From Rutpela maculata (lineage: Eukaryota > Arthropoda > Insecta > Coleoptera > Cerambycidae), in NCBI GenBank assembly GCA_936432065.2, contig OW386285.2, positions 101,685,869 through 101,749,868 on the forward strand: a DNA stretch of 64,000 bases. Reading direction: 5' to 3'. The number at the start of each line of letters is the position of its first letter. Position 1 is the stretch's first letter. The position numbers were made by a program, and so were the translations under genes. The notes below the pieces were generated by a model. It was not told the origin of the DNA. It ran no database searches and worked only from the letters and a program-made list of their open reading frames with translations. Shown in pieces: positions 22,299 to 33,579 of this stretch.

Positions 22299-23528
22299 GG
22301 AGTTTGCATCCTAAATCGTCCGTTCCACGGCTATACCTCCCACGACATCGGGGAGGCCGTGGACTCTCGAGTTTGGAGAGTCTCCATAATAGGATGGTTC
22401 TGGATGGAGCCTGTAAGGTCATCAGGAGTTCGGATCCCCTCCTCTGCATGGTCCAAGACCATGAAAATGCAGGGGTAGGAGCCTTTCTGTTTAAAGCAGC
22501 ACAGAGAGCAGCCGATGGACTTGGTCTCTCCTTCGACGTCGAGCGAGTAAATCGCGACTCTGTCACCGAGTTGGAACCTGCTCGGCGAAAAGCCCAAATT
22601 AAAGCTGCAGAACACAACAACTTTCTGCAGCTGCACACGGATAAGCCAATGCATGGAGTTTTCTATAAAAATATAGAAAACCTTGGCTTATCCGAAAGGC
22701 TGACCTTTACCTTCTTAAGGTCAGCCGGGCTGAAGTCTGAGACCGAGGGATTCATAATGGCTTGCCAGGATGGTGTATTTAACACCCTCGTCTATCGTAG
22801 TCGTGTCATGGGTATAGAGGTCCCTGATGTCAGCTGCAGGGCCTGCCGCAGGGCGCCAGAGACTCTTATGCACTTGCTGTCGGCTTGCCCGACATATGCA
22901 GTCTCGGCCTATATCCAAAGGCACGACGGAGCATTACGAGTGCTTTATTACCATTTAAGGCACTCGTATGGATAGACAAAACACCAATGCTGCCTTACGC
23001 TCCGGGGGATATTGAGTCCGTTGTGGGAAATGAGAAGTGTCTAATTTATTGGAACTACTCTTTTCCCACCGTCAGGCAAATACAAGCCAACAAGCCTGAC
23101 ATAGTCCTCCTCGACCATCAACTCAAGACAATGTTTGTCGTGGAGTTCTCGGCTCCCGCGGAGAACAACATTGTCTTGATGGAGGAGGAAAAACGGACAA
23201 AATATCGAGATCTGCTCTTCGAACTCCGCAGACTGTATCCAGACCATACTGTTAAGATAGTGGTACTGATTATAGGAGCCCTCCGTGGAACGAGACACAC
23301 ACTGCTTTCGGAACTTAAGATCATACCGGCATGCCGAAATTTGGAAGAGGTCTTAGCCGGTAGAATGCAGAAGGCCGTCATTCTCGGTTCATTACGTCTG
23401 CTCTGGGCACACGATTCCCGGATCCAATAGTCACTTACCCCACGGGTGTGGGGAGTGGCTGCCGGTACTACCAGCTCCCCTCTGTGAGGGTCGGAGCCAC
23501 AGAGAAGGGTGACTGGTTTAAAAAAAAA
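22297..23528 (+). mobile_element. R4/Dong-like copy 2, 5'-truncated
   Basis: Begins at the 'aataggagtttgcatcc' point that lies at 20840 in copy 1, joined directly to (AAT)n with overlap of the AATA. Ends 'aagggtgactggttt' plus poly(A) and (TAA)n at 23529-23551. Only scattered substitutions separate it from copy 1. Confidence 0.88.
22300..23430 (+). pseudogene. Truncated, frameshifted R4-like ORF (knuckle and endonuclease)
   Basis: Contains copy 1 residues from about 654 onward. It is open from the junction through 'CRACRRAPETLMHLLSACPT' to 'LRHSYG'. There a single G is missing (copy 1 'tatgggatagac', copy 2 'tatggatagac', about 22970), giving an immediate stop. The remaining frame restores the endonuclease (KPD near 23092, 'FVVEFSAP' near 23136) to the TAG at 23428-23430. 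No RT domain, so it cannot move by itself. Confidence 0.88.
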
Positions 23529-23560
23529 ATAATAATAATAATAATAATAATATATCTTTC
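23529..23560. repeat. (TAA)n microsatellite, right end of target locus
   Basis: About eight AAT units ending near 23552; the downstream flank is ordinary AT-rich DNA. Confidence 0.8.
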
Positions 23561-24479
23561 TTCAATAATTATTACAGGTTATATAATAATATAGTAAGAC
23601 GGACGTGGAGTTCAACTATATTCCACGTAACAGATTGACACAACCAAAATGCGTTAGTTTTTTTCATAAAATAAAATGTCCGTGAGTATCGAAGACTTTG
23701 CTGAAGTCATGAAGTCAAGCAAAACCAAAATTGTTACTCATATTATTACCAGTAGCTCTATAGATATTATCGGTTACATTCAATACTGCAGTGTTGCAGT
23801 ACTGTGATTAACACGAAGGCCCTATTGAGTAGTTGGGAAAATGTTTCTTTTTGTTAAAACTAAATTTAATGGATTAGCAACAACCTTCTCTAATATTTTA
23901 GATATAGTTGGTAAAATATTTATAAACCTAAAATGACAATATTCTACAGGATTGCTGTTTTTCGGAACAGGAATCACGTGTGCTTTTTTCACATGATAGT
24001 AAAGATATTTTGAGTAAGATATGTGATAATTATGTATGTTAAATATTCACCCGAATGCGACAAAACCAAAAGTCACATATTTAGATTAATACCATCAGCA
24101 TCTTTAGCATTTGTTTTTATACTTCTACATATTTTTTCAATTTCCTCCTGTTGCAACTTTCAAATAATATACTGCTTGCTTTCGTATTTCCATTTCAGGG
24201 TGGTTTAAACATAATTCGCCTACATTATCCTATATTCCGAGGCTTGAGAATCGTTCGCCGCAACTTCTGGCCGCTGCAGTACTTCGTGAGGTTAACCGCG
24301 CAATGATGTACCGCAGTGATTGATAATATTGTAAACTGTATTAATGAAAGATATAAATAAAATACCTTGTGCATACTTATTATACTCTTGGCAAATAGGA
24401 AAACGAAGAGTATATTGCATTTGATCGGTAAAACCGTAAATATCGCTCGCAGACAAAAAATTTTCATATCATTGTGTTA
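23561..24479. other. Unassigned DNA
   Basis: No gene supported. A GC-richer patch at 24235-24320 yields an 80-residue minus frame (24225-24467) that I do not recognise. Confidence 0.4.
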
Positions 24480-25130
24480 GTGAACGAATTCTGAACAACT
24501 TTCAAAATGTCCGTCTGTCCGTCTGCCCGTCCGTCTGCCCGTCCGTCTGCCCGTCCGTCTGTCTGCCCGTCTATCCATCCGTCACGTTTCTTGTCAGCAC
24601 GATAACTCAAGAAAGAAAATTCCGACTGTACTGAAATTTGGACAGTAAATTAGTGTTAGCTAGGGGAATAACCCTATTATTTTTTTAACAAAATCGATCG
24701 GTAAATAAAAATGTTATTAATGATTTAAATGTGAAAAAAAATTTTTTTTGATTCTTATGTTTTTGTAATTGAATAGAAATCTGATGAAATGATATTTCAT
24801 TTTAATATCTAAATATTTATATATTTTACAAATATACATTTCATAATGTAATATACAACCGTGAAAATATGATTTTAGCTCGTGTCTTATAATGTAAAAA
24901 TTTACATTTTTTTACGTGTTTTTCGAAACCCAAATGGGGTATGGTATAGTTTTTTTATTTTTACTTTATTTTACACTGAGTATTTTACCAACTAAGTTCG
25001 TACTAAAAAATTAAAAATGTCTAAAACTAAAATTATTTACAAAAAACTGCGAAGAGTATCCTATAGAATGTGTAACAATTATATAAAAAGTTCAGTGAAC
25101 AGGCGAAGAGTACGTTTTTGGCTTGTTTTA
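24480..25130 (+). repeat. Interspersed repeat family C, second copy, with CCGTCTG minisatellite
   Basis: Opens with a (CCGTCTGC)n run at 24511-24582, then 'agcacgataactcaagaaag' and the blocks shared with 5560-5965, ending near 'caggcgaagagtacg'. Same orientation as the first copy. Non-coding. Confidence 0.62.
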
Positions 25131-25150
25131 ATATGAATAAAGATATTTTA

Positions 25151-25279
25151 GGGCCGTTACTTTCGGTCCCGATTAAACGTTATCGGTGGGTCAAACCAAT
25201 TCAGTTACCATGGAAACAATTGTACTTTCAATGATTTGGCAGATGGTTAAAGTTTAACGTTGACAGAAAGTAACGGCCC
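25151..25279. mobile_element. 129-bp PIF/Harbinger-type MITE
   Basis: TIRs GGGCCGTTACTTTCGGTC and GACAGAAAGTAACGGCCC (one mismatch), flanked by TTA on both sides (25148-25150 and 25280-25282). A 3-bp TTA duplication with G-rich ends is typical of PIF/Harbinger. Compact and fresh-looking. Confidence 0.78.
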
Positions 25280-25509
25280 TTAATGGTTAATGGTTCGGAT
25301 TTAGGCTCAAGGTTAATGCCTCCCTCTTTGCTCAAGGTACTTTCTCCCAAGCCGAGCAACTGTTAGCGTGTATGAGGTCTTTATACTATAGGAGCAGTTC
25401 ATGGCTTGAATGATATTAACCTCCCCACAATAAAATTGTGGGAGGTTACTACAATTAGTCCAAAATCAAAAATTGAGATAACATCAAATCTTTACGTTTT
25501 GAGGTCCCA

Positions 25510-25560
25510 GTGTGTGTGTGTGTGTGCGTGTGTGTGTGCGTGTGTGTGTGCGTGTGTGTG

Positions 25561-25608
<48 letters not shown>

Positions 25609-25609
25609 T

Positions 25610-25702
<93 letters not shown>
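25510..25702. repeat. (TG)n with (TGCG)n core
   Basis: About 190 bases of uninterrupted alternating purine-pyrimidine; the core at about 25574-25609 is TGCG repeats. The cysteine/valine and histidine/threonine ORFs over it are meaningless. Confidence 0.95.
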
Positions 25703-25705
<3 letters not shown>

Positions 25706-26279
25706 GCACGATAGCGGCGAAGCTACTAATTTGTAACTGAACCATTGAAAAGCAGTAAAAATTCCGATTTCAACGATATATCACACTTGCACTTTTTCGA
25801 TTTGGTTTCCGTGAAAAAAATTAAAAAACAAAAATTTCACTTGTTTTGTCCTCAAAGCAGTGCAATGTACAGGGTGATATTCTAATAATGACAGGAGTGT
25901 TCAGTGATTTCAGCTGATAACTCGGGAACGGTTGAAGATATCGAACTGAAATTTGAAACGTAGGTATAAATATTGTAGACGGACGGATTACGAGTGAATT
26001 AATAATACACCTACGTCATATGACGTCACAAATAAGAAAAATTCTTAGAAATTGGTGCAGATATCGACTTAACTGGAAACATCCAATTAAAGTTTGAAAC
26101 GTAGGTGGAAATATTGTAGATGGATGGAATACGAGTGAATTAAAAATACGCCTACGTTCTGATGACGTCGTAAAAGCATAAAATTCTTATAACAGACGAA
26201 CTGATGATGATATCAAAAAAATATTTCTACAAGACGAGTCACGAAATTTTTTTTTTAATTTCCAAGAAATATAAAATTT

Positions 26280-27310
26280 TCGGAGAAATGTCACTTTCCA
26301 GAGAAATGTCAGATTTTTAAGAAAATGTTAAATTTTCAGGAAAACGTCAAATTTTTGGAAAAATGTCACTTCAAAAAAATGCCAAATTTTCGAAAAAATG
26401 TTAAATTTTCAGGGAAATGTCACTTTTCAGAAAAATGTCAAATTTTCGAAAAAACGTCAAATTTTCGAAGAAATGTCACCTTTCAGAAAAATACCAAATG
26501 TTTGAAAATTGTCAAATTTTCGGAGTATTGTCACTTCAGAAAAATGTCAAATTTTCGAAAAAATGTCAAATTTTCAGAAAAATGTCACTTCAGAAAAATG
26601 TCAAATTTTCCAAAAAAACGTCAAATTTTCGAAAAAATGTCACCTTTCAGAAAAATGCTAAATGTGTGAAAATTGTCAAATTTTCGGAGTAATGTCACTT
26701 CAGAAAAATGTCAAATTTTCGAAAAAATGTCAAATTTTCAGAAAAATGTCAAAAATTTAGGAAAATGTCAGATTTTCGAAAAAACGTCAAATTTTCGAAA
26801 TGTCACCGTTCAGAAAAATGTCAAATTTTCGAAAAAATGTTAAATTTTCAGGGAAATGTCACTTTTCAGAAATATGTCAAATTTTCAGAAAAATGTCACT
26901 TTTCAGAAAAAAATGTCAAATTTTCGAAAAAACGTCAAATTTTCGAAGAAATGTCACCATTCAGAAAAATGCCAAATGTTTGAAAATTGTCAAATTTTCG
27001 GAGTAATGTCACTTCAGAAAAATGTCAAATTTTCGAAAAAATGTCAAATTTTCAGAAAAATGTCACTTTTCAGAAAAATGTCAAAAATTCAGGAAATGTC
27101 AAATTTTCGGGAAAATGTCAAATTTTCGGAAAAATGTCACTTTTCAGAAAAATGTCAAATTTTCGAAAAAAACGTCAAATTTTCGAAGAAATGTCACCTT
27201 TCAGAAAAATGTCAAATGTTTGAAAATTGTCAAATTTTCTGAGTAATGTCACTTCAGAAAAATGTCAAATTTTCGAAAAAATGTTACTTCAGAAAAATGT
27301 CAAATTTTAT
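26280..27310. repeat. AATGTC satellite inside family X copy 1
   Basis: About 1 kb of 20-21-base units around 'aaaaatgtcaaattttcgaa', alternating with 'tgtcacttttcagaaa'. A marker variant 'gaaaattgtcaaattttcgg' recurs near 26505, 26665, 26985 and 27225, showing higher-order structure. Because units are near 21 bases, long MSNFRKNVKFSEKC-like frames open in several phases; these are not genes. Confidence 0.93.
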
Positions 27311-28456
27311 TAAATGGACTCAAAGGAAAATTCACAAAAAATACTACGGGTCCATTTGTGGTATAAGTTCTCTGCTAGTGTGTTAAAGCGTGCAGACTGT
27401 ATGCTGAGTATTTTGGACGTGTCAAGTGCATCGAGAGATTACAAGTTTTTTCGACGTTTATAAAGCCCACGGATGGTGTGAGAGGCCATCCTGAACCGCT
27501 TACAAACCCTACAAGTTTAAGCAACCCCACCGGAACGCTTTCGGTGAGTTTTTTCCAATAAAACTTTAAAAGTGACAGTGACATTATATTTTAAAAACTA
27601 TTTCCGCTACTTTCGGCATCCCGCCGGAAATTCTTCCGGCAACATAAACTAAAAATAGTACTACATAACCTAAAAACAATTTAAGACATTGGTACCAACC
27701 TAAACATTTTTCAAAAACCAAATTCCCCAGAGAAACATTGGAACCAAAAATTTGACAGCTATCACTTCCCCGGCCGATTTAGTGAAAAATTGGTCGAGGC
27801 CAAAAGATAAAACAAAATACACCAACTCAAACTTAAACGAGCCACCATGAACACTACCCTGGCTACATCTAGCAGGGAAGCTGTCCACCAAGAGTTCTAT
27901 GGTTGTTTCCAAAGATGGCCATCCCTGCCATCCATCCCATTACCAACGAACAGGTTTTTTCGTTTCCCGTATTAATAACCAAAATTATTAAATGCTCTTG
28001 CCTACGAACGTTTTTATAGAATTGTGTTTATTTTTATATTAATTTTAGGTCCATGTGGACACATTATAATTTTAACCTAGTCTTTAAGCCTGCCTACAGA
28101 AGACAGGAGCTACTTTTCTATTTTTCTCCAAGCCAAACCGGACCTACCCCGTCCAGCCTCACACTCGCCACGGCGGTGTTCACCGTGGTTGTCTGGCTGG
28201 CCCCGGGCTAGGATCCGATGAAGCATATATTTGTATTAAAAACATTGAATAAAACATTATTGTTGTGCAGACTATAAATTTAACACTCAAGTTCTTAGGT
28301 CCAAATCCCACCGAACGCAAGACTTTTTTCTGATTTAATACGAAAAAAATATTTCAACTTAATAAATATAATTAAATGAGATCGTTCATATTGTTTAGTG
28401 CTCTTTTCGGTTTCAAAGATTCACCGGGTGGGGAGGTTCCAGGCGCTTCCAGTAGC

Positions 28457-29408
28457 TGCCGATTTTTTTTATACTAAATGATATATTATAATGAAATAAA
28501 TTTTTATTTCCGAATTATTGCTGTTTGGATATTATAAAATTGTGTTATGGCTTTTATTACTTAAACCATACCATATTTCTCTGCTGTCTATCACACGCGT
28601 AAACTACTGATAACAGTTATTCGAAAAAAACTAGATATAACTATAAAAACTTGCGCTATCTATCAAAAATCAATAAATTTATCAAAACCTGTATGCTCTA
28701 AATACTACAGCTAATCGTAAATTGTATTGGATTACAGTATTCATATATTTTGTCAAATATCATGAAATTCTTCCTAAAAATATTCATTAAATAATGAAAG
28801 GTCGAACTGTGAGCAAATTAGAAATTCCTTATTCCTGTCAGTAACAAAGACAAAAAATAATTTTTGATCATTAGGTCACAGTTTACCTCCGCCTTCATCA
28901 GTTCTTTATCAATTATAGTACAAACTGTTGAATAGTCTATGCAAATGCAAAAAAAACCATTTTTTTCTAAATTTCTTAGACTATTAAATATTTACCTAAC
29001 TAATGAAATTTAAATATAAATATACTCAACGGTGTTTAAAATATCGCAACAACCGGATGTATCTTTATCTATATTGAGTGGTATAAGCCCATGAATTACC
29101 TTGATAGGTTTGTGACTTTTCAAATAATGACAAATAAAATGATTTAAAGCTTATATATCTTAAGCACATTTAATGGAATTGCGCCATGTATATACCTGTG
29201 AAAATGTAATTTTTTGGAAATATTTTATTTAAAATACTAATATCTCCCTTATCTTTAATTTGTTATAAAATGAAATAATGTGGTAATGACAAATGAAAAT
29301 AAGAGAAAATTTAGGAAACAGGAATATTCCTATGAAATAACAGAAGTAGCATGAGCTCACTAAAGTTTGTAAGTAAATTATGCTTTTGATAAATATATAA
29401 TTAAAAAA
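28457..29408. other. Unassigned AT-rich DNA
   Basis: No gene, hairpin or known family recognised. Confidence 0.4.
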
Positions 29409-29908
29409 CCGCTGTCCAAAGAATCACTACTTCAAAATCTAGATTTTCTATCCAAGTCTCTCACAATGAAAAAAATATTTTGTATGTGGAAATAATTGTT
29501 TATGGAATTTTAAAAATATAATATTTGAAATCGTCTACCACAAAAAACCATAAAACGATATGCCACTTTGGTAGAGGGGGTGGGGGTAGATGAAATAAAA
29601 AATTTGAGGGCTTTTCTTCTTGTACAAACCCTAAATCACAGTTTTCACCACCTTTAATAGTGAGGTGGGGGTGGTAATGGGGGTCAAAAATTTCTTTGAA
29701 GTCTTAAAATACCCACGTGTATCAAATTTCAAGTCAATATCTTAAACGGTTCGAGAGTAATCGTGCGCACAAAGAAAATTGCAGATCGAGAAACAGATCG
29801 ACAGACAGAATTTTTTTTTTCTCAAATTTAAAATCATGGCATTCTAAGCATATTTGAAGAACACAAATTTTCATTTTTTTTTTTCGTTATTATACTTCCA
29901 CTTCCACG
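29409..29908 (-). mobile_element. ACTTCC family, copy 5, internally deleted
   Basis: Starts CCGCTGTCCAAAGAATCACT and ends 'tatacttccacttccacgaa', without the hairpin. One of the G-rich subrepeats and the middle ~150 bases are missing compared with copy 3. Confidence 0.75.
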
Positions 29909-29914
29909 AATTGA

Positions 29915-30725
29915 ACTGCCTTCAAAAAAGATCACTAAAAAAAATTGAAATAAAATTTCACCATCGTGTCGCATCCTTCAGTTAATTGAACCTTATTTGC
30001 TAATATCGATATTGAAATCGATTTGAAAATATGTTTGGATTCGTTATTTACTTATTTTTACACTGATCTCAATCAGGGACCGAAACAGAAATTTGTTTTA
30101 TTTCGGTTCTGCTACGGTTACGGTTACCTAACATTTTCGGTTACGTTTTCGGTTTTTAGAGCGGCGACAATTCGGTTTTCGGTTTCGGTTCGGTTTTGGT
30201 CCCTAGACATGCCTTTTACCTTCTATAATCTTTTATAATGGACGAATTGATTTAGATATATGGTTTTCACCATATAATTTGGTATTTCTACATCACGGTT
30301 TAAAGATTTTAACCTTTGATTTCAGTCGTACTTTTTGTAGTTTATTCAAAATTCAAATGTGGGCAAATTCATATACACAACTTATCATACTTTAAGTTTC
30401 GGTTTCCTGAGAATTTTAATTTCGGTTTCGGTTTACTAGAGACCTTCATTCCGGATTTCGGTTTCGGTTTACCAGAAACATTCATGCGGTTTTCGGTTTC
30501 GGTTACTGTTAGAAAAAATTCGTAATTACGGTGCGGTTTTCCGTTACGGTATCGGTTCGGTTACGGTCCCTGACCTCAATACTCAATATCGATATTAGGT
30601 AATAAGATTCAATTAACTGAACGATGTTAATATTTTATTACATAATTTTTAGGGAACTTTTTTAAAGGCGGTTTAATTTTTATTTCAAACAATTTTTTCA
30701 CTCCTTTTAGTGACTTCTTTGCTTA
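29915..30725. repeat. Palindromic repeat split by a hAT MITE
   Basis: Left arm 29915-30030 ('gaactgccttcaaaaaag', 'cttcagttaattgaac', 'taatatcgatattgaaatcg') pairs with right arm 30585-30720 ('aatatcgatattaggtaata', 'attcaattaactgaa', 'aaaggcggtttaat'). A half copy is at 48930-49045. Old and non-coding. Confidence 0.68.
30074..30572. mobile_element. 499-bp hAT-type MITE rich in CGGTTT/CGGTTAC repeats
   Basis: Ends CAGGGACCG and CGGTCCCTG, flanked by ATCTCAAT (30066-30073) and ACCTCAAT (30573-30580), an 8-bp duplication with one mismatch. The subterminal zones are dense in 'cggtttcggtt' and 'cggttacggtt' words at both ends. Non-coding. Confidence 0.8.
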
Positions 30726-31274
30726 GCTTCCACACAGTAATGAATACTTAAGCTTCTAATGTTAGACTCGTTATCAGAGAATATTGAAATCTTCATATAT
30801 TAAGTTTCATGTAAATCCGAAAAAATATTGCAATTATAGCGGTCATATTAGGTTCATCATTTTGAATTTGAGAAAGTTTGAGAAAGATTTAATCCAAATC
30901 ACTCAAGTCAATCCAGAGTAATACATTTTTTAATTATCCGCCATATATAGTAGAAAACCACCAAATTCAAAGCCAAAGCTGCCCGGAAGGAGGTTACACA
31001 TTTGGAAAAACGTAGATATTTACTCATACCCACCGGCATTGTCGGTGCTAGTACGACCATCTACTCGCCAACCAATACGCCTTAGCCGACTAAGCTAACG
31101 TACCGTTTGTTAATGTGTTTTAAAATGTATTTTTTAACCGCCGTCCATGACTTCCATAACCGCCTTCCATGACTCAATGATCCTATAGTCTAGAAAATCT
31201 TGGAAATCTAGATTTGTCTGAGTAAAGGAGATGGGACCATGCAGTTTACACTGAAATTCGAGTCACTCCTTGGG
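30726..31274. other. Unassigned DNA with a weak tRNA-like segment
   Basis: On the minus strand near 31105-31040, 'TTAGCTTAGTCGGCTAAGGC' looks like a SINE A-box and D-arm, with a poor B-box. No gene otherwise. Confidence 0.35.
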
Positions 31275-31680
31275 GAAGTCGCTTAAAAATTAGATGTAAT
31301 GATCTGATTTTTTGTCTGACCAAAGAATGTTGGTTCAAAACATGTAAACTTCTTTCAAATATCAGCTAGAACACTTGAAGACAGTGAAATGCGTGTCACT
31401 CCTTGGGGATAACTTACTATGGAAAGCTTTTCGCCGTGTGGGGCTCGAACCCACTCGCTAGGTGCGCCTAGAGTGTAATCTAGAGTACTGAGCTACCAAC
31501 CCCCCTGTTGATGATTGAACAAATATAAAAAGAAACATAAGGGTCGAATTCAGAACTTTTTAAATTTTGTAAAGTCGGTTAAAAATTATATGTCCTCATC
31601 TAATTTTTTGTCTAATCAAAGAATTTTGGTTTAAAACCTGTAAACTCTTTCAAATATTAGCTAGAACACTTCAAATTGAA
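31275..31680 (-). repeat. tRNA-derived SINE-like unit with duplicated body
   Basis: A tRNA-like head (31430-31506, minus) has A-box 'TGGTAGCTCAGTA' and a canonical T-arm GTGGG-TTCGAGC-CCCAC, but its acceptor stem does not pair, so it is not a functional tRNA. The body (31275-31390) with 'ttttttgtctgaccaaagaa' and 'caaatatcagctagaacact' is repeated at 31566-31675 upstream of the head. That suggests two SINE units in tandem, one having lost its head. Confidence 0.6.
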
Positions 31681-31867
31681 ACGATTCTACCAAATAACAT
31701 CGTTACTAAGTGCGTTGGTAATGAAATAACACTCAAATTGTGTTTGATATTGTTGATCTGTACCTCTATATGACAGACTCTCTAACGAAATTCAGTTTTT
31801 ATCAAAGATCAGTGTAGTAATTTGTGATAAATAAAACAAACTATTTTCTGTTATTTATGGAACAGCG

Positions 31868-32195
31868 GTGGACGCACCATGGTTCGTACGCAACGCAGAC
31901 ATCTACAGGGACTTGGAGTACACCTCAGTCACCGAAATCATCCAGCAGAAATCCAAGAAGATACACACCCTTGCCGAGCAGCATGGGAACCCATTGATCA
32001 GAGAGGTAACTGACTATGACCCAACCACGCTACGAGGCACAACAGGCCGAAGATGCAGATCATGGATAACGGGTGAGTATGTGAACCATACCACAATCGA
32101 TGAAGAAAATCCACAGAAGAAACATGACGATCACCCAGCCACCCACCCACAACCCTGCGGGTATCGGACAAGCAACGTTCAGTACTCGTAGTCAC
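31868..32195 (+). pseudogene. C-terminal fragment of a Jockey-clade LINE
   Basis: Opens with 'DAPWFVRNADIYRDLEYTSV' followed by a Lys/Glu-rich segment with 'HGNPLIREVTDYDPTTLR'. This is the conserved tail after the RT thumb in insect Jockey elements (NAPWYVRN...HRDL; HPNPL). All RT motifs are missing upstream, so it is a 5'-truncated copy. It stays open ~107 codons. A 3' UTR with a probable end at 'aataaaaattgtgaaac' (~32700) follows. Confidence 0.8.
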
Positions 32196-32735
32196 CTAGT
32201 TCCGTGGAGGCTGGAAGTGCTACCAAAAAGCACTTAGGCCTGCACTTCCTTGAATTACACAGCTCATCCTTACCTCACCGATGATCCGGATGGCAGGATA
32301 TCAATTGACATTCTGTGTACCGGCAGTCAATCCTAGCCAAAAATGCCTCAAGGATTTTCCAAACAGACCGGGGGTGACAAGCTGGTGAAGAAAGAACACC
32401 AAGAAAGAAGAGCGCCAGAAGAGAAAGGCCTTAGCCAGCAAGGTCCAATAGCCAGGCCAGGGGAGGTGGGCCGAAATCATCCACGCCACTCGCATTTGTG
32501 AGTGGGGTTGATGTGAAGTAAGTTCGTCCGCCCCTCATGAGGTCGGTCCAGGCCTACAGCGATGCACTAAGGTAAACAGCAATAGTTCTGCTCGACCCTA
32601 GTCATCCGAGAACGTCTTCTTTGCCAAAAGATATTTTAAGTTAGTTATTATAACTCTTTGATAATGATGGCGAGACCGAAACATATGTCAGAGAAATATG
32701 AATAAAAATTGTGAAACAGAAATACCAAGTGTTCT
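32196..32735 (+). other. Probable 3' UTR of the Jockey fragment
   Basis: GC-richer than its surroundings; 'ttagttattataactctttg' and 'gatggcgagaccgaaacata' precede an AATAAA at ~32702. No ORF supported; the minus frame at 32301-32495 is chance. Confidence 0.5.
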
Positions 32736-33579
32736 AATACTTATTCTATTTAATATGCTTCATCAAGAACCTACCGCAGACTCAGTCAGTTCAATTAACA
32801 TCATTCTTGGTAATCATTGGGAACTTATGAGGGAAACATGAAATGTTCAAATCGAAAACGGTGCATCATAGCAATAACAAACAAGAGTACCTGAATGTTT
32901 GAAAAAACTCTGAAGTTTTTAAATTTGACAGAAAAAATGCAAAAAATAAGAAATATAGGCATGATTCAAAATGTCCGTTGACCACCCCCAAATGAGACAC
33001 TTATGATAGCAATAAAAAAATCATGTTTACAGCAAACGATGGGTCATTTTCAGATTAATAAACGTACTAAGTTTTATCTTCTTAGATACAAGCGTTATGA
33101 AGATAAAAAAAATTTGAGACAAGGGTTCCATCTTTAAAGGGATGTAGCTCCGTTAGAGAGCATTTTTGGATAAGGTGATTTTACGTCAAGTCGACATAAG
33201 ATCACGTCTAGAATTTGCTGTTTTCGTTTGTCAGGAGAGTTTCTGGACACCTTATATAATTCATTATTTTTCCAAGATACAAGGCCATACTCTTGAACGG
33301 TTGCCCTCATATTATTGTGCATTTAATACGATTTAGATGATTTATGATACCATAAAGAAAAGGTTACCGAAATTTAATCAGACACCAAGTTTGTGTGCAC
33401 TAATACTCGATAATACATGATAAATAATCATGATACCATAGTATTCTAATAAGTAATAAATGAACTGAACAATAGTAATGTATGAAAAAATACGTAACTC
33501 GTCATTGTTATGATGATTCTGTTGTCATTGTCATAACTTTTAATGAATCTGAAATGCTTAGTGACGTAACAAATGGATG
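32736..33579. other. Unassigned DNA
   Basis: Nothing recognised. 'cctaccgcagactcagtcag' near 32770 is slightly GC-rich only. Confidence 0.4.

Larger units (their letters stand above)
25418..28456 (+). mobile_element. Family X, copy 1 (~3 kb, Helentron-like, non-autonomous)
   Basis: Left end is the hairpin AACCTCCCCACAATAAAATT..GTGGGAGGTT; right end is ...GTGGGGAGGTTCCAGGCGCT ending near 28456. Order: hairpin, 'aacatcaaatctttacgttt', TG tract, 'agcacgatagcggcgaagct', two similar ~130-base segments with 'gtttgaaacgtaggt', the AATGTC satellite, then a GC-richer block (27360-28250). An inverted second copy lies at 51054-62798. No target duplication is evident. No protein is convincingly encoded. 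Confidence 0.82.

Noticed and set aside
24225..24467. 80-residue minus ORF in a GC-richer patch
   Set aside because: No motif, no homologous pattern recognised, and no neighbouring exons or splice logic; left unassigned.
25406..25745. Overlapping ORFs of Cys/Val/Ala or His/Thr repeats
   Set aside because: They translate a TG/TGCG microsatellite on both strands; no start context or flanking coding signal.
26325..27246. Family of Met-Ser-Asn-Phe-Arg-Lys-rich ORFs of 70-130 residues
   Set aside because: Several frames are open at once because the satellite unit is near 21 bases; the same occurs at 52440-53179. Repeat artefact.
31430..31506. Functional tRNA gene
   Set aside because: The T-arm is canonical, but the acceptor stem does not pair, the anticodon loop is irregular and a SINE body follows.
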